64,000 nucleotides of DNA, from the NCBI RefSeq assembly GCF_013367775.1, contig NZ_CP055157.1, positions 2,807,001 to 2,871,000 on the forward strand. Reading direction: 5' to 3'. The translations under genes were made by a program, and so were the position numbers. Below are positions 19,929-29,247 of this stretch, one piece after another (the first letter of the stretch is position 1; each line of letters opens with the position of its first letter). The notes under the pieces were generated by a model. The model was not told the origin of the DNA, ran no database searches, and saw nothing but the letters and a program-made list of their open reading frames with translations. This DNA is from Microbulbifer sp. YPW1 (GTDB lineage Bacteria; Pseudomonadota; Gammaproteobacteria; Pseudomonadales; Cellvibrionaceae).

Positions 19929-21110
19929 TCAATCCTGACGGGATTTAACGTAGAGTTGGTTGAGGTGCGCGAGTAATGCCTCAGCATCACCGCCGTTCAT
20001 CAGATATTCACGGATGGGTGCACCGGAGTTGTCCTGGAAGAACATATGTCCGTGGTAGCGAGGGCGCAGGAACGCGCGGTCAAGCGTGGGTAGGGTGTTG
20101 ACGAAGTAGTTGTTCGTCAGATTGTTGGCCGCGGTACTGGTCCACGCATTACGATGTCCAGGTTGACCACCATATTGTATGTAGAAGGAGGCTTGCAGCG
20201 CAGGGTCTCCTGCGAACTGGACGAATTGCGCGGCGATTTCGGGGTGTTTGCTGCGGCTGGAAATTGCCAGGCCGGTGCCACCGAGGGTGGTTTTAAGGTG
20301 TTCGCCTTTGGGGCCGGCGGTCACGGTATCGCGGAATTCCAGCAGTTTGCGTGCATAACCCGGTTGTGCGTAATTTGCATAGCCGTAAGCAAATGGGCAG
20401 TAAGCGAAATCATCGCTCAGGGTCATTGCCTCGTACACCTTGATGGGGTTCCAGTCGAAGCAGCGGCGATCGAGATTGTCAGAGAGGGCCTTCAACATAC
20501 CCAGCGCTTCGATCCCGACCTCTTTGCTGACGACCTCGTCGTCGCGAACACACGGATCTTCGCCCATTGCGGAGCAGAGCATGTAGAAGTTCATCAGGGT
20601 GTCTTGCGGGATGCTGGGGACCGCTACCAGGCCTTTGCGGGCCAGCTCCATCAAGTCTTCCCAGGCCTGGGGTTCTTCCAGTCCTCTCTCGCGCAACAAA
20701 TCCGGGCGGATTGACGCAACCGGGGTCGCCGCGTCCAGCGCCAGTGCCCACTGTTGGCCATCGTAATGATAGGAGTTGTGTGATTCACCTACCGCGTGGT
20801 CAGCCTGATCTTTCAGAAATTCGGCAGGAAGCCATTCATCCAGTGGCAGGATCACCTTTTCCCGCGCGGCGAACCCGGTCCAGGGGTGATCGATGACCAG
20901 CAGGTCGTAGCGGCTTGCCAGGTCGTCAATGGGGTGGTCGGCAAAGGCCTGCAGGGAGCGCTTGTCCCATTCGATGGTGACATGCGGATTCAGTTCTTCG
21001 AAACGCTGGGCGGCGGCCACCATGGGAGTGAAACCACGGGTGTGGTTCCAGGTCATGCCGCGCAGGGTAATAGGTTCCGGTTTAGCCACCGGAGCGTGGG
21101 AGCTGCTCAT
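19929..21110 (-). CDS. Solute-binding-protein-like protein without signal peptide
   Basis: 393 residues resembling family-1 extracellular sugar-binding proteins of ABC transporters (ITLRGMTWNHTRGF, AAAQRFEELNPHVTIEW, DLLVIDHPWTGF, TTLGGTGLAIS, AQFVQFAGDP). I place the start at ATG 21110 (MSSSHAP, with AGAGAG upstream); the open frame reaches 21203, but neither start gives a hydrophobic signal, lipobox or membrane segment. No ABC permease or ATPase gene occurs nearby. It is the first gene of the CoA-transferase operon, 3 bp from the next gene. It may be a cytosolic metabolite-binding protein or substrate shuttle for the enzymes, or a fold recruited as an enzyme. Function unknown. Confidence 0.85.
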   Translation of the reverse strand: MSSSHAPVAKPEPITLRGMTWNHTRGFTPMVAAAQRFEELNPHVTIEWDKRSLQAFADHPIDDLASRYDLLVIDHPWTGFAAREKVILPLDEWLPAEFLKDQADHAVGESHNSYHYDGQQWALALDAATPVASIRPDLLRERGLEEPQAWEDLMELARKGLVAVPSIPQDTLMNFYMLCSAMGEDPCVRDDEVVSKEVGIEALGMLKALSDNLDRRCFDWNPIKVYEAMTLSDDFAYCPFAYGYANYAQPGYARKLLEFRDTVTAGPKGEHLKTTLGGTGLAISSRSKHPEIAAQFVQFAGDPALQASFYIQYGGQPGHRNAWTSTAANNLTNNYFVNTLPTLDRAFLRPRYHGHMFFQDNSGAPIREYLMNGGDAEALLAHLNQLYVKSRQD

Positions 21111-21187
21111 GGTTTTCTCTCTAGTGCAATTGCTGCCCCGTGGACGGAGGCATGCGGTTGGTGGCTCATCAGGATGTTTTTTATATA

Positions 21188-21202
21188 TGAAATTATTGTT
21201 CA
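21188..21202. promoter_or_regulatory. Possible IclR operator in divergent promoter
   Basis: TGAAATTATTGTTCA, an inverted repeat with 4-bp arms, sits in an AT-rich patch (21176-21213) between the divergent CoA-transferase operon and the IclR gene. IclR-family sites are often weak palindromes of about this length. This is only a guess from position. Confidence 0.3.
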
Positions 21203-21308
21203 AGTATAAAAACTGGTTTTGAAGAGTGTCAACCTGTGCTTAAATCTCTGCGCAACCTGAGAAGTTGCAGAAACAACAAAGATTGGCTGGTCATGAGGCG
21301 AGCCGAGG

Positions 21309-22100
21309 ATGAATTTGGGGTGCCGGGGGGGAACGATGGCAGTAGCGGTGGCAGAAAGAGTGAGTAAGTACGCGGTGCCCGCGCTGGATAAGGCGCTGGA
21401 AATACTGGAATTTTTGGCGGCGGAATCCCTTCCGCTGTCGCAGTCGGATATAGCGCTGGGGATCGGTCGCACCAATAGTGAGATTTATCGCGTTTTGGTC
21501 GGCCTGGAGTCGCGGGGTTACATACTGCGCGATGAAGTGTCCGGCAAATACCGGATGTCGCTCAAGCTACTGGAGCTGACTCGTACGCTCTCACCGGTGT
21601 CGCAGCTGCGATTTGCTGCTCAGCCGGAGATGGAGGCGCTGGCTGCCCGGCTGGGGCAGTCCTGTCACTTGAGTGTGATTCACCAGGGGCAGTTGATGGT
21701 GGTTTTGCAGGTGGCGAGCCCGGGGCCGGTTTCCCTGTCTTTCAATGAAGGTACCTTGTTCCCGCTGCTGCAGACCGTATCCGGGCGCTTGCTGCTGGCG
21801 AACTGTGAGAGTGGCCGCCGGCAGCGCGTGCTCGATGATTTGGCAGAGGCCACTGACAGGCCCGCGTTGGAGCAAAACTTGAACCGTATCCGTGAAATCG
21901 GTTTTGAGGTTCGCCCCAGCGAATTGACCGATGGGGTGACCGATTGTGCGGCACTGGTCGGCAAGCCGGATGGTGCAACAATTGCCGCACTCGCGGTCTC
22001 CAGTTTGACTTCGGTCGTGGGTAAAAAACTGGAGCAAAGTGAGCTGGTAAGCGAAGTGCGTACGTCCGCAGCCAAAATTAGCGCGGCCCTGGGACTTTGA
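21309..22100 (+). CDS. IclR-family transcriptional regulator
   Basis: 263 residues: winged helix at about 20-85 (YAVPALDKALEIL, LPLSQSDIALGIG, NSEIYRVLVGLESRGYI) followed by the IclR effector-binding domain. Divergent from the CoA-transferase operon with about 200 bp between, so it most likely controls that operon in response to its substrate. ATG 21309 is used; ATG 21336 after a G-rich tract is an equally credible start and would remove nine residues. No 19-bp galactan operator is present here, so this module seems to be controlled separately from the agar genes around it. Confidence 0.9.
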   Translation: MNLGCRGGTMAVAVAERVSKYAVPALDKALEILEFLAAESLPLSQSDIALGIGRTNSEIYRVLVGLESRGYILRDEVSGKYRMSLKLLELTRTLSPVSQLRFAAQPEMEALAARLGQSCHLSVIHQGQLMVVLQVASPGPVSLSFNEGTLFPLLQTVSGRLLLANCESGRRQRVLDDLAEATDRPALEQNLNRIREIGFEVRPSELTDGVTDCAALVGKPDGATIAALAVSSLTSVVGKKLEQSELVSEVRTSAAKISAALGL

Positions 22101-22123
22101 TTCGCCGCAGCATTGCTGTTTGT

Positions 22124-22157
22124 GAATAAAAAAACGCCCCGGTGAACGGGGCGTTGA
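22124..22157 (-). terminator. Intrinsic terminator of dgoA
   Basis: Stem AACGCCCCG/CGGGGCGTT with a 5-base loop, followed on the minus strand by a run of T. It lies about 80 bp past the dgoA stop, between the convergent iclR and dgoA genes. Confidence 0.8.
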
Positions 22158-22234
22158 AGCGTGAGAGAAGATGCCCGAATGGCAATACGGGCAAATGGTC
22201 ACGAAGAGTCAATCGAAACTTGTATGGCGTCCAG

Positions 22235-22888
22235 TCAGCCTAATGTGCGGGCGTGGTTCGCCGCGGCCACCATTACTCTGGCCTTGTCGGCAATCTGGCT
22301 GGCGTTGTCGCCGGCCGAGTAAATATTGGATCCCAGACCAAAACCGCGAGCGCCAGCTCTCCAGTAGGTTTCCATGTTGTCGGCGGTGATGCCGCCCACG
22401 GCCAGGGTAAGTATCTCTTTCGGGATCACCGCGCCGAGCGACTTCAGGTATTGAGCCGGGAAGTCGGCCACAGGGAACATCTTCAGTGCCCGGGCGCCGG
22501 CTTTCAGTGCGCTGAACGCTTCCGTAGGGGTAAGGCATCCGGGCGCGGAAACCAGGTCTTTCTCCAGCGTTGCAGAGATCACTTCGGGATCACAGTTTGG
22601 TGAAATAATGATCTTTCCGCCGGCATTTTGTACACTGTCGACTTGCTCCACAGTGAGTACCGTGCCCGCGCCACAGATGGTGGTTTCACCATAGTCATCC
22701 ATGATGCGGGCGAGCCGCTCGATGCTCTTGAGTGGCTCTACCGGAGAGTTCAGCGGAACCTCAATGGCTCTAACGCCGGCCTCCAGCAGAGTGTGGGCAA
22801 CCATATCGATTTCGTCCGGGGTTACGCCGCGGACGATGGCAATCAGGGGGCAGGTTTCCAGTGCGGCGTGGAACTGCTGGCTGGACAT
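22235..22888 (-). CDS. dgoA: 2-dehydro-3-deoxy-6-phosphogalactonate aldolase
   Basis: Cleaves KDPGal to pyruvate and glyceraldehyde-3-phosphate, last step of the De Ley-Doudoroff galactose route. 217 residues, normal for the Eda/DgoA family. Schiff-base lysine K136 (ALKMFPV) and general acid/base E43 (AIEVPLNSP); the VPLNSP block and GLGSNIYSAG phosphate site are closer to E. coli DgoA than to Eda. It is transcribed away from the MFS-SDR-dehydratase-GH50 operon, sharing a 19-bp operator between them. It could also serve as KDPG aldolase for the anhydrogalactose branch, since no separate eda is visible here. Confidence 0.92.
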   Translation of the reverse strand: MSSQQFHAALETCPLIAIVRGVTPDEIDMVAHTLLEAGVRAIEVPLNSPVEPLKSIERLARIMDDYGETTICGAGTVLTVEQVDSVQNAGGKIIISPNCDPEVISATLEKDLVSAPGCLTPTEAFSALKAGARALKMFPVADFPAQYLKSLGAVIPKEILTLAVGGITADNMETYWRAGARGFGLGSNIYSAGDNASQIADKARVMVAAANHARTLG

Positions 22889-22958
22889 GGCTCAATTCCG
22901 TGGGTCAGGTGTGTTTTTAGTGTCGGGCCAGTATACGGGGCTGGCGAAGTATTTGTAC

Positions 22959-22977
22959 ATAGTTAATTGTTAACAAA
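22959..22977. promoter_or_regulatory. 19-bp galactan-regulon operator, copy D
   Basis: ATAGTTAATTGTTAACAAA; on the minus strand TTTGTTAACAATTAACTAT. It lies between divergent dgoA (71 bp) and the sugar-porter operon (100 bp) and can control both. Confidence 0.75.
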
Positions 22978-23076
22978 ATGGATGTGGGGTTGTATGATGC
23001 ACGGACATTAAGTGGTGTCCGCTCGTGCAATCAAGCCGTGGTCGGAGCGCCAATAACAATAAAGAGAGGTGATCCG

Positions 23077-24642
23077 ATGAGAGGATTCCAGCTGACCGCA
23101 TTCAAGTTCGCCGCAATCGTGGCGTTTGGCGGTTTCATTTTTGGACTGGATGCCGCACTGATTTCTGGCACGGTCCGTTTCATTACTGCCGAGTTCACGC
23201 TGTCGGACCTGCAGGTGGGCACCGTGGTGAGTGCCCCCGGTTTCGGGGTGATTTTTGCTCTGATGGTGACAGGGCGTATCTGTGATGCCTATGGCCGCAA
23301 GGCGGCCCTCGTGATAATCGCTTTTCTTTATCTGCTTTCCGCGATTGGGTCCGTGTTGGCGCCTAACTTTGAATGGTTGGTTGCCGCTCGATTCCTGGGT
23401 GGCCTTGCGTTTACTTCGCTTTCACTGGCTTCCATGTATATCGGTGAAATTGCACCGCCGGATATGCGCGGCAAGCTGGTATCCATGAACCAGATCACGA
23501 CAGTGGTCGGTTTGTCTGCCGCGTACTTTGCCAACTACCTGATTCTGCGGGCATCCAGCGCGGATGCCGCCTGGGTTGTGGCACTGGGTATTGATCAGTA
23601 CACCTGGCGCTGGATGCTGGGGGTGGAAGTCATACCCGCGCTCGTCTGGCTGATGATGCTGCTGTTAATTCCGGAAAGTCCGCGCTGGCTGGTGATGAAG
23701 GGCCGGTTGGACGATGCTCGTAAGGTCATGAGTCGTTTGCTGCCACAGGCGCAAATCGAGCCGCAAATTCAAGAGATCCAGGAGAGTGCTGCCGCATCTC
23801 CCACCGGCAGTTTCCGCCAGCAGGTGGCCGAAATCTTCAAGCCGCGCCTGCGCACCGCGTTTTGGGTTGGATTGGTGATCGCCATCGCGCAGCCGATTAC
23901 CGGCATCAACGCCATCATGTTCTATGCACCTACGGTGTTTGAGCAGGTGGGCATTGGTACCGATGCCGCGTTCCTGCAGGCCGTGGTTGTGGGCGTGGTG
24001 AGTGTAATGTTTACCATTCTGGCGCTGCTGTTGATCGATCGCCTTGGTCGCCGGCCGCTGGTGCTGTTTGGCCTTGCGTGGGGTGGCCTGAGTCTGTTTC
24101 TGTGCAGCTGGGCGTTTTCCCATGCGGTGTATGAATTGACCCCGGCATCCCTGCAAGCCCTGGCCAATGTGAACCTCGATGTAGCCAACCTTCAGGCGCT
24201 GGTGGGAACCGCTTTCGCTGATGATGTTGCCTTTAAGCAGGCGATGTATCAGGCGCTGGGTGAAGCAACGGCCCGCGCGAATGAGGCCGTACTGATTCAG
24301 GAGGCGATACAGATCGATGCGACTCTGGTACTGCTCGGTATCATGTGTTTTATCGCCTCATTCAATCTCTCCATTGGCCCCGTCATGTGGGTGCTGTTTT
24401 CGGAGATTTTCCCCACCCACGTGCGCGGTATTGCGATTCCCTTCTTTGCACTGATTGTGAGTACGGTCAGCTACTTCGTGCAGCAGTTTTTTCCGTGGCA
24501 GCTCAACAATATGGGCGCGACGGAAATCTTCCTGTTCTATGCCGCATGTATTAGTGGCTGTCTGGTGCTGCTGTACTTTTTACTGCCGGAGACCAAGAAC
24601 AAATCCATTGAGGAAATTGAAGCCGCGCTGGTGCGCGCCTGA
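23077..24642 (+). CDS. MFS sugar porter (galactose/glucose type)
   Basis: Sugar:H+ symporter family, 521 residues and 12 membrane helices. The frame opens at 22978, but ATG 23077 (MRGFQLTAFKF) is preceded by GAGAGGTG and starts just before helix 1. Sugar-porter signatures: GRKAALVI loop, PESPRWLV after helix 6, DRLGRRPLVLFG in the second half, PETKNKSIEEIE at the end. A long insert of about 70 residues (about 360-425) lies between helices 9 and 10. First gene of an operon with an SDR, a galactonate-dehydratase-like enzyme and a GH50 agarase; D-galactose is the likeliest cargo. Confidence 0.92.
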   Translation: MRGFQLTAFKFAAIVAFGGFIFGLDAALISGTVRFITAEFTLSDLQVGTVVSAPGFGVIFALMVTGRICDAYGRKAALVIIAFLYLLSAIGSVLAPNFEWLVAARFLGGLAFTSLSLASMYIGEIAPPDMRGKLVSMNQITTVVGLSAAYFANYLILRASSADAAWVVALGIDQYTWRWMLGVEVIPALVWLMMLLLIPESPRWLVMKGRLDDARKVMSRLLPQAQIEPQIQEIQESAAASPTGSFRQQVAEIFKPRLRTAFWVGLVIAIAQPITGINAIMFYAPTVFEQVGIGTDAAFLQAVVVGVVSVMFTILALLLIDRLGRRPLVLFGLAWGGLSLFLCSWAFSHAVYELTPASLQALANVNLDVANLQALVGTAFADDVAFKQAMYQALGEATARANEAVLIQEAIQIDATLVLLGIMCFIASFNLSIGPVMWVLFSEIFPTHVRGIAIPFFALIVSTVSYFVQQFFPWQLNNMGATEIFLFYAACISGCLVLLYFLLPETKNKSIEEIEAALVRA

Positions 24643-24672
24643 AAAGACCGTTCAATTAAGTGAGAAGTTTTC

Positions 24673-25446
24673 ATGTCTAAAACCTTGCTGGAACAGAAGG
24701 TGGTTGTTGTCACCGGTGCCGCTGCGGGAATTGGTTGGGGCATCGCCCAGGTGTGTGCCGAGGCGGGTGCAACGGTGGTGCTGGCAGATATCAATGATGC
24801 GAGCAATCGCGTAGAGACCCTCAAGGATCGTGGTTTTGATAGCGCGTACATGCCACTAAACGTGGGCGACGCGGCTGCCATCGAGCCGTTTATAGCGGCC
24901 GTGGTCACACGCTTCGGCCGTATCGACGGTCTGGTAAATAACGCTGGGGTCACGATTGAAGGCGATTTTCTCGATTTTGAACTGGACAAAATCGAGTGTC
25001 TGTGGGAAGTCAATCAGCGCTCGGTATTTCTGCTGTGCCAGGCGGCGGCGAGACGCATGCAGGCGGGGGCCGCTATTGTGAATATCGCCTCTAACCACGC
25101 CGGTGCCAGTGTTGCGGGTTACGAGATGTATGCTGCCACCAAGGGAGCCATCGTTGCGATGACCCGCGCCATGGCTTGGAGTCTGGGCCGAAAAGGTATT
25201 CGCGTGAACAGCCTTTGTCCCGGGCTGACTAAAACGGAAGCGGTTGCCAAGGTGGAGGAAGATAACCCTTCTCTGGCGATGTCATTTGGCAAAATGCATG
25301 CGGATGGTCAATACAACACCGTGGATGAAATCGGGCACATAGCCGCATTTCTTCTCTCACCTCATGCCGGCGCGTTGACGGGCTCCAACCTCACCGCTGA
25401 TCACGGCATGAGCGCGGCGCTGTGTCCCACTGACGATCTCAAGTAA
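24673..25446 (+). CDS. SDR-family oxidoreductase, candidate sugar dehydrogenase
   Basis: Classical short-chain dehydrogenase of 257 residues: cofactor loop TGAAAGIG (14-21), NNAG (89-92), catalytic S140, Y153 and K157. ADIND after the second strand has an acidic residue that suggests NAD+ preference. GAGAAG precedes the ATG. Placed between a sugar porter and a galactonate-dehydratase-like enzyme, it is the best candidate in the window for the galactose 1-dehydrogenase that a De Ley-Doudoroff route needs. That assignment rests on context only; oxidation of another carbon is possible. Confidence 0.85.
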   Translation: MSKTLLEQKVVVVTGAAAGIGWGIAQVCAEAGATVVLADINDASNRVETLKDRGFDSAYMPLNVGDAAAIEPFIAAVVTRFGRIDGLVNNAGVTIEGDFLDFELDKIECLWEVNQRSVFLLCQAAARRMQAGAAIVNIASNHAGASVAGYEMYAATKGAIVAMTRAMAWSLGRKGIRVNSLCPGLTKTEAVAKVEEDNPSLAMSFGKMHADGQYNTVDEIGHIAAFLLSPHAGALTGSNLTADHGMSAALCPTDDLK

Positions 25447-25458
25447 AAGGTCTATTTG

Positions 25459-26613
25459 ATGAAAATTACCGATATCAAGGTATACCCGGCCTGGGTGGGG
25501 CACCGCAATCTGTGTCTGGTGAAAGTGGAGACCGATGAGGGAATCTACGGTTGGGGTGAGTCCGGCTTGTCTAGTCGGGAACTGGCGGTAGCCGGTGCCG
25601 TGAAGCACTTCCGTGAATTTCTGATTGGACGTGATGCGCGTAATATCGGCGCGCTCTGGCAGGAAATGTATCGCAGCCAGTATTTTGAAGGCGGCCGAGT
25701 ACTGACTGCAGCCATTTCTGCTATCGATATCGCATTGTGGGATATTGCCGGTAAAGCCCTCAATGTGCCGACTTATCAGTTGCTGGGTGGCAAGCAGCGT
25801 AACGAAATTCCGCTGTTTGTAACTTCGACCAAGCCGATGGGGCAGGCGCTGATGGACGACTTCCGTGCGCTGCGGGAGCAAGGCTGGGAAGTAATTCGTG
25901 CGACCACTGGCGAGCAGGGCTCGCCGATCGAGCCCACAACCTTTGATGTACGCAAATCGATTGCGGCTGCAGCGGGCAGCCTTAAGGAAATTCGCCAGGA
26001 GCTGGGTGAGGAATTGGTCCTGGGTATCGATTATCACCACCGCCTGTCGGTCGCGGAAGCCGCCAGTTTCTGTCAGAAGCTGGGTGAGGGTGTGCTCGAT
26101 TTTCTTGAAGAACCGATTCGCGATCAGTCGCTCGGTGCTTATCACGGGCTGCGCAAAATGACGAATATCCCCTTTGCCATTGGTGAGGAGTTCGCCTGCA
26201 AATGGGATTTTATGCCGTATATCGAACAGGACCTTACCAATTTTGCGCGCATTGATGTGTGTAATGTCGGCGGCCTAACCGAGGCCATGAAAGTTGCGGC
26301 AATGGCGGAGAGCCACTATATCGACATTATGCCGCACGATCCGCTCGGCCCCGTTTGTACCGCGGCTACGATCCAGATGTGTGCAGCCGTGCCAAATCTC
26401 TCCTGGTGTGAGATCGCGCCCTACGACAGTAATAAATCCGACCACGATAAATACTTCATCAACCGCCCAATAGAGAGCAATCGCGTCTACCCGGTGGGTG
26501 ATGCGCCTGGTCTGGGAATCGATGTGCATGAGGAAATGCTGGCGGAGCAGTCTTTCAAGTTTTGGGAAGCGCCCCGGTTGTACAAACCGGACGGTAGTTA
26601 CACCAACTGGTAA
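25459..26613 (+). CDS. dgoD: Enolase-superfamily sugar-acid dehydratase, probable D-galactonate dehydratase
   Basis: Dehydrates an aldonic acid to the 2-keto-3-deoxy acid. 384 residues; start at ATG 25459 (the TTG just before it is not needed) with AAAAGG upstream. Metal ligands D191, E217 and E243; catalytic histidines H193 (DYHH) and H293 (MPHDPLGP), the pattern of the galactonate/gluconate dehydratase group of the superfamily. The N-terminal capping domain has GWGESG and AISAIDIALWDIAGK. It lies between the SDR and the GH50 gene in one operon. Exact acid specificity (galactonate versus a related acid) needs assay, so the symbol is tentative. Confidence 0.85.
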   Translation: MKITDIKVYPAWVGHRNLCLVKVETDEGIYGWGESGLSSRELAVAGAVKHFREFLIGRDARNIGALWQEMYRSQYFEGGRVLTAAISAIDIALWDIAGKALNVPTYQLLGGKQRNEIPLFVTSTKPMGQALMDDFRALREQGWEVIRATTGEQGSPIEPTTFDVRKSIAAAAGSLKEIRQELGEELVLGIDYHHRLSVAEAASFCQKLGEGVLDFLEEPIRDQSLGAYHGLRKMTNIPFAIGEEFACKWDFMPYIEQDLTNFARIDVCNVGGLTEAMKVAAMAESHYIDIMPHDPLGPVCTAATIQMCAAVPNLSWCEIAPYDSNKSDHDKYFINRPIESNRVYPVGDAPGLGIDVHEEMLAEQSFKFWEAPRLYKPDGSYTNW

Positions 26614-26651
26614 CCACAGATACAAATTGAAAAATAAGATCGGGAACAATA

Positions 26652-29105
26652 ATGAATTCAGAGCGATTGGAGTTTAATACAGGCAAGCGTATTGCTCGCT
26701 CCCTGCTGGGCTTGACGATTGCGGCAGCGGCTACCGGTGGGCTGGTTGCCTGCGGCGGTTCCGAGCTAGCAACTGAAAGCAAGCAAGCTTCCGCGGAGCA
26801 ATCGGCTGGAAGCCAGTCGCGTTCAAGTTTGCTCGCGGAAGAGCTTGTTCTGGAGGGGTTTGATGGTGGAGGGATTCCGAACTCTGTACAGGTGTATAAC
26901 GGAAGCGCAGCGCTGGTAGGCGGTGAGGACGGTAATCAGGCGCTTCAGGTCAAGCTCAAGCTTCGTGACAATAACAGTGCCGGTTTGGTAATAGAGCCCT
27001 CAGTCCCCTGGGACTGGAGTGAGTTTTCTGACTTCAACTTTGCTTTTGATGCTGTTAATCACGGAACAGAGTCGTTGCAGATTGATGTCACCATGACCGA
27101 TAAAAATGGTGACAGCTACACTCGAGGGATGGTGGTCGCAGCGGATGGAAAATCGAGCACCTTCTATGCAAAGCTGGACGGGCATGATCAACAGGACCCT
27201 GACAGTGCGGCAAAAAATGAATTCAATTTTTCATCAGGGCTGCGCTCCAATCCGGTCACCTGGCATTCGGATGACCAGCAGTTACATTCTTTTTGGGGCA
27301 AAAAGCAGCTCGACCTTAGTGGTATCACCAAGATTGTATTTGGCTCCGACGGTAGTTTGAGTGACAGGCAATACACAATTGATAACCTGCGTCTGCGCGC
27401 AAACCCCGCAATGGACAAGAATTTTCTGAGCGGACTACTGGATAAATACGGCCAGAATGCCAAGGTGGACTACGAAGGCAAGATTCATTCCGACGAGGAG
27501 CTGGCTGGCGTTGTTGAGAAAGAGCTGTCTGGCTTGTCCGGAAAGCCGAACTCTGACCGTTCCAGATTCAGCGGCTGGAAGAATGGTCCAAAATTCGAGG
27601 CAACCGGTTTTTTCCGCACGCAGAAAGTAGGTGGTAAATGGTCGCTGATCGATCCGGAGGGATACCTGTATTTTTCAACCGGTATCGATATCATTCGCCT
27701 CTCCAATTCTTCGACGATTACAGGATACGACTACGATCACGCTCTGATTCCCAAGCGTGACGCCGATGAGCTGGTGGCGGAAGATGATCAGCCGCTCAAC
27801 CGGGTTGACCGCAAGGCCTGGGAAACCCGCACTCTGGTTTCCGACACGCGCGCCAACATGTTCAATTGGCTACCGGATTACGATGATGACCTCGGCAATC
27901 ACTATGGCTATCGCCGCGAGACCCAGTCTGGTCCCGTGAAGCAGGGCGAAACGTTCAGTTTCTACAGTGCAAATCTTGAGCGCCGATACGGTGAGACTTA
28001 TCCAGAGTCGTATCTGGACACGTGGCAGAAGGTTACTGTGGACCGGATGCTGGACTGGGGTTTCACTTCCTTGGGGAACTGGGCTGCCGAGCCCTATTAC
28101 AAGCAGAAGCAGATTCCGTTTGTTGCCTTTGCCGATATCATCGGGGAGTTCAGTACGCTTTCCAGTGGTTTCGATTTCTGGCACCCAGTACCGGATCCCT
28201 ATGATCCGCGCTTCTATCAGCGGTCATTGGTCGCTGCCCAATCTGTTTCCGAGCAGATTGAAAACAGCCCATGGTGTATGGGGGTTTTCTTTGATAACGA
28301 GCAGAGTTTTGGTCGTCTGGAAAGCGACGAACTGCACTACGGTATCGTGATCAATGCACTGTCGCGGAGCGGCGAGGACACGCCAGCAAAAGTTGCCTTT
28401 ACCAAAATCCTGAAGGAAAAGTATCAAACCATCGACGCCCTGAACAAGGCATGGGGAAAGCAGGTCGCGTCCTGGGAAGCCTTTGAAAAGGGCATGGACT
28501 CCAGTATTACCAGCGATTCGCAACGGCAGGATTACGCATCCTTGCTTCTCGACTACGGAAATCAGTACTTTGGTACGATAAACCGGGCCATGAAGTCGGT
28601 AATGCCCAACCACCTGTATCTGGGGTCTCGACTTCCCAGCTGGGGGATGCCGGAAGAGATCGTGAAGGCTGCCGCGAATCATGTGGATATCATTTCCTAC
28701 AACCTGTACGAAGAGGGACTGGTGCCTTCAAAGTGGGAGTTCCTATCCGAAATTGACAAGCCGAGCCTTATTGGTGAATTCAGTTTTGGTGCTGATGATC
28801 AGGGGCACTTTCACCCAGGCATCGTGATTGCTGCCGACCAAAAGGATCGGGGGCTAAAGTTCAAGAACTATGTAAATTCCGTGGTCGATAACCCCTATTT
28901 TGTCGGCGTGCATATGTTCCAGTATATGGATTCCCCTATTACCGGGCGCGCATTCGATGGGGAAAATTATGCGAATGGGTTTGTCTCCGTCGCAGATGTT
29001 CCCTACGTAGAAATGGTGAAAGCCGCCAAGGATGTACATAAATCACTTTACGAGCGCCGTTACGGTGATCTCACAGGTGCTGTAGCGAGCAAAAATAGTT
29101 ACTAA
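26652..29105 (+). CDS. GH50 beta-agarase lipoprotein, second copy
   Basis: Exo-agarase family, 817 residues. Lipobox GLVAC with lipidated C34, then a Gln/Ser-rich tether; outer-membrane location expected. N-terminal beta-sandwich about 55-235; barrel follows. Predicted acid/base E550 in FDNEQS and nucleophile E709 in LIGEF. It has the same layout as the GH50 at 11423 but a longer leader and many differences, so the duplication is not recent. Last gene of the porter-SDR-dehydratase operon; a strong terminator follows at 29149. Such surface GH50 enzymes usually convert agaro-oligosaccharides to neoagarobiose for uptake. Confidence 0.93.
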   Translation: MNSERLEFNTGKRIARSLLGLTIAAAATGGLVACGGSELATESKQASAEQSAGSQSRSSLLAEELVLEGFDGGGIPNSVQVYNGSAALVGGEDGNQALQVKLKLRDNNSAGLVIEPSVPWDWSEFSDFNFAFDAVNHGTESLQIDVTMTDKNGDSYTRGMVVAADGKSSTFYAKLDGHDQQDPDSAAKNEFNFSSGLRSNPVTWHSDDQQLHSFWGKKQLDLSGITKIVFGSDGSLSDRQYTIDNLRLRANPAMDKNFLSGLLDKYGQNAKVDYEGKIHSDEELAGVVEKELSGLSGKPNSDRSRFSGWKNGPKFEATGFFRTQKVGGKWSLIDPEGYLYFSTGIDIIRLSNSSTITGYDYDHALIPKRDADELVAEDDQPLNRVDRKAWETRTLVSDTRANMFNWLPDYDDDLGNHYGYRRETQSGPVKQGETFSFYSANLERRYGETYPESYLDTWQKVTVDRMLDWGFTSLGNWAAEPYYKQKQIPFVAFADIIGEFSTLSSGFDFWHPVPDPYDPRFYQRSLVAAQSVSEQIENSPWCMGVFFDNEQSFGRLESDELHYGIVINALSRSGEDTPAKVAFTKILKEKYQTIDALNKAWGKQVASWEAFEKGMDSSITSDSQRQDYASLLLDYGNQYFGTINRAMKSVMPNHLYLGSRLPSWGMPEEIVKAAANHVDIISYNLYEEGLVPSKWEFLSEIDKPSLIGEFSFGADDQGHFHPGIVIAADQKDRGLKFKNYVNSVVDNPYFVGVHMFQYMDSPITGRAFDGENYANGFVSVADVPYVEMVKAAKDVHKSLYERRYGDLTGAVASKNSY

Positions 29106-29148
29106 ATAGCCTGAACAAACCATAGGAGCTGCCCCGACAGCTCGGCGA

Positions 29149-29188
29149 TAAAGCGCAATGTCATAGTCTGGCATTGCGCTTTTTTTGT
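29149..29188 (+). terminator. Intrinsic terminator of the porter-GH50 operon
   Basis: Stem AAAGCGCAATG/CATTGCGCTTT with a loop of about 12 bases, followed by seven T, about 45 bp after the GH50 stop. Confidence 0.85.
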
Positions 29189-29247
29189 GCGGGAAGTTCA
29201 CAGCACAGCAATACGATGAACTGAAACGTTTACATCGTCATTGAATA

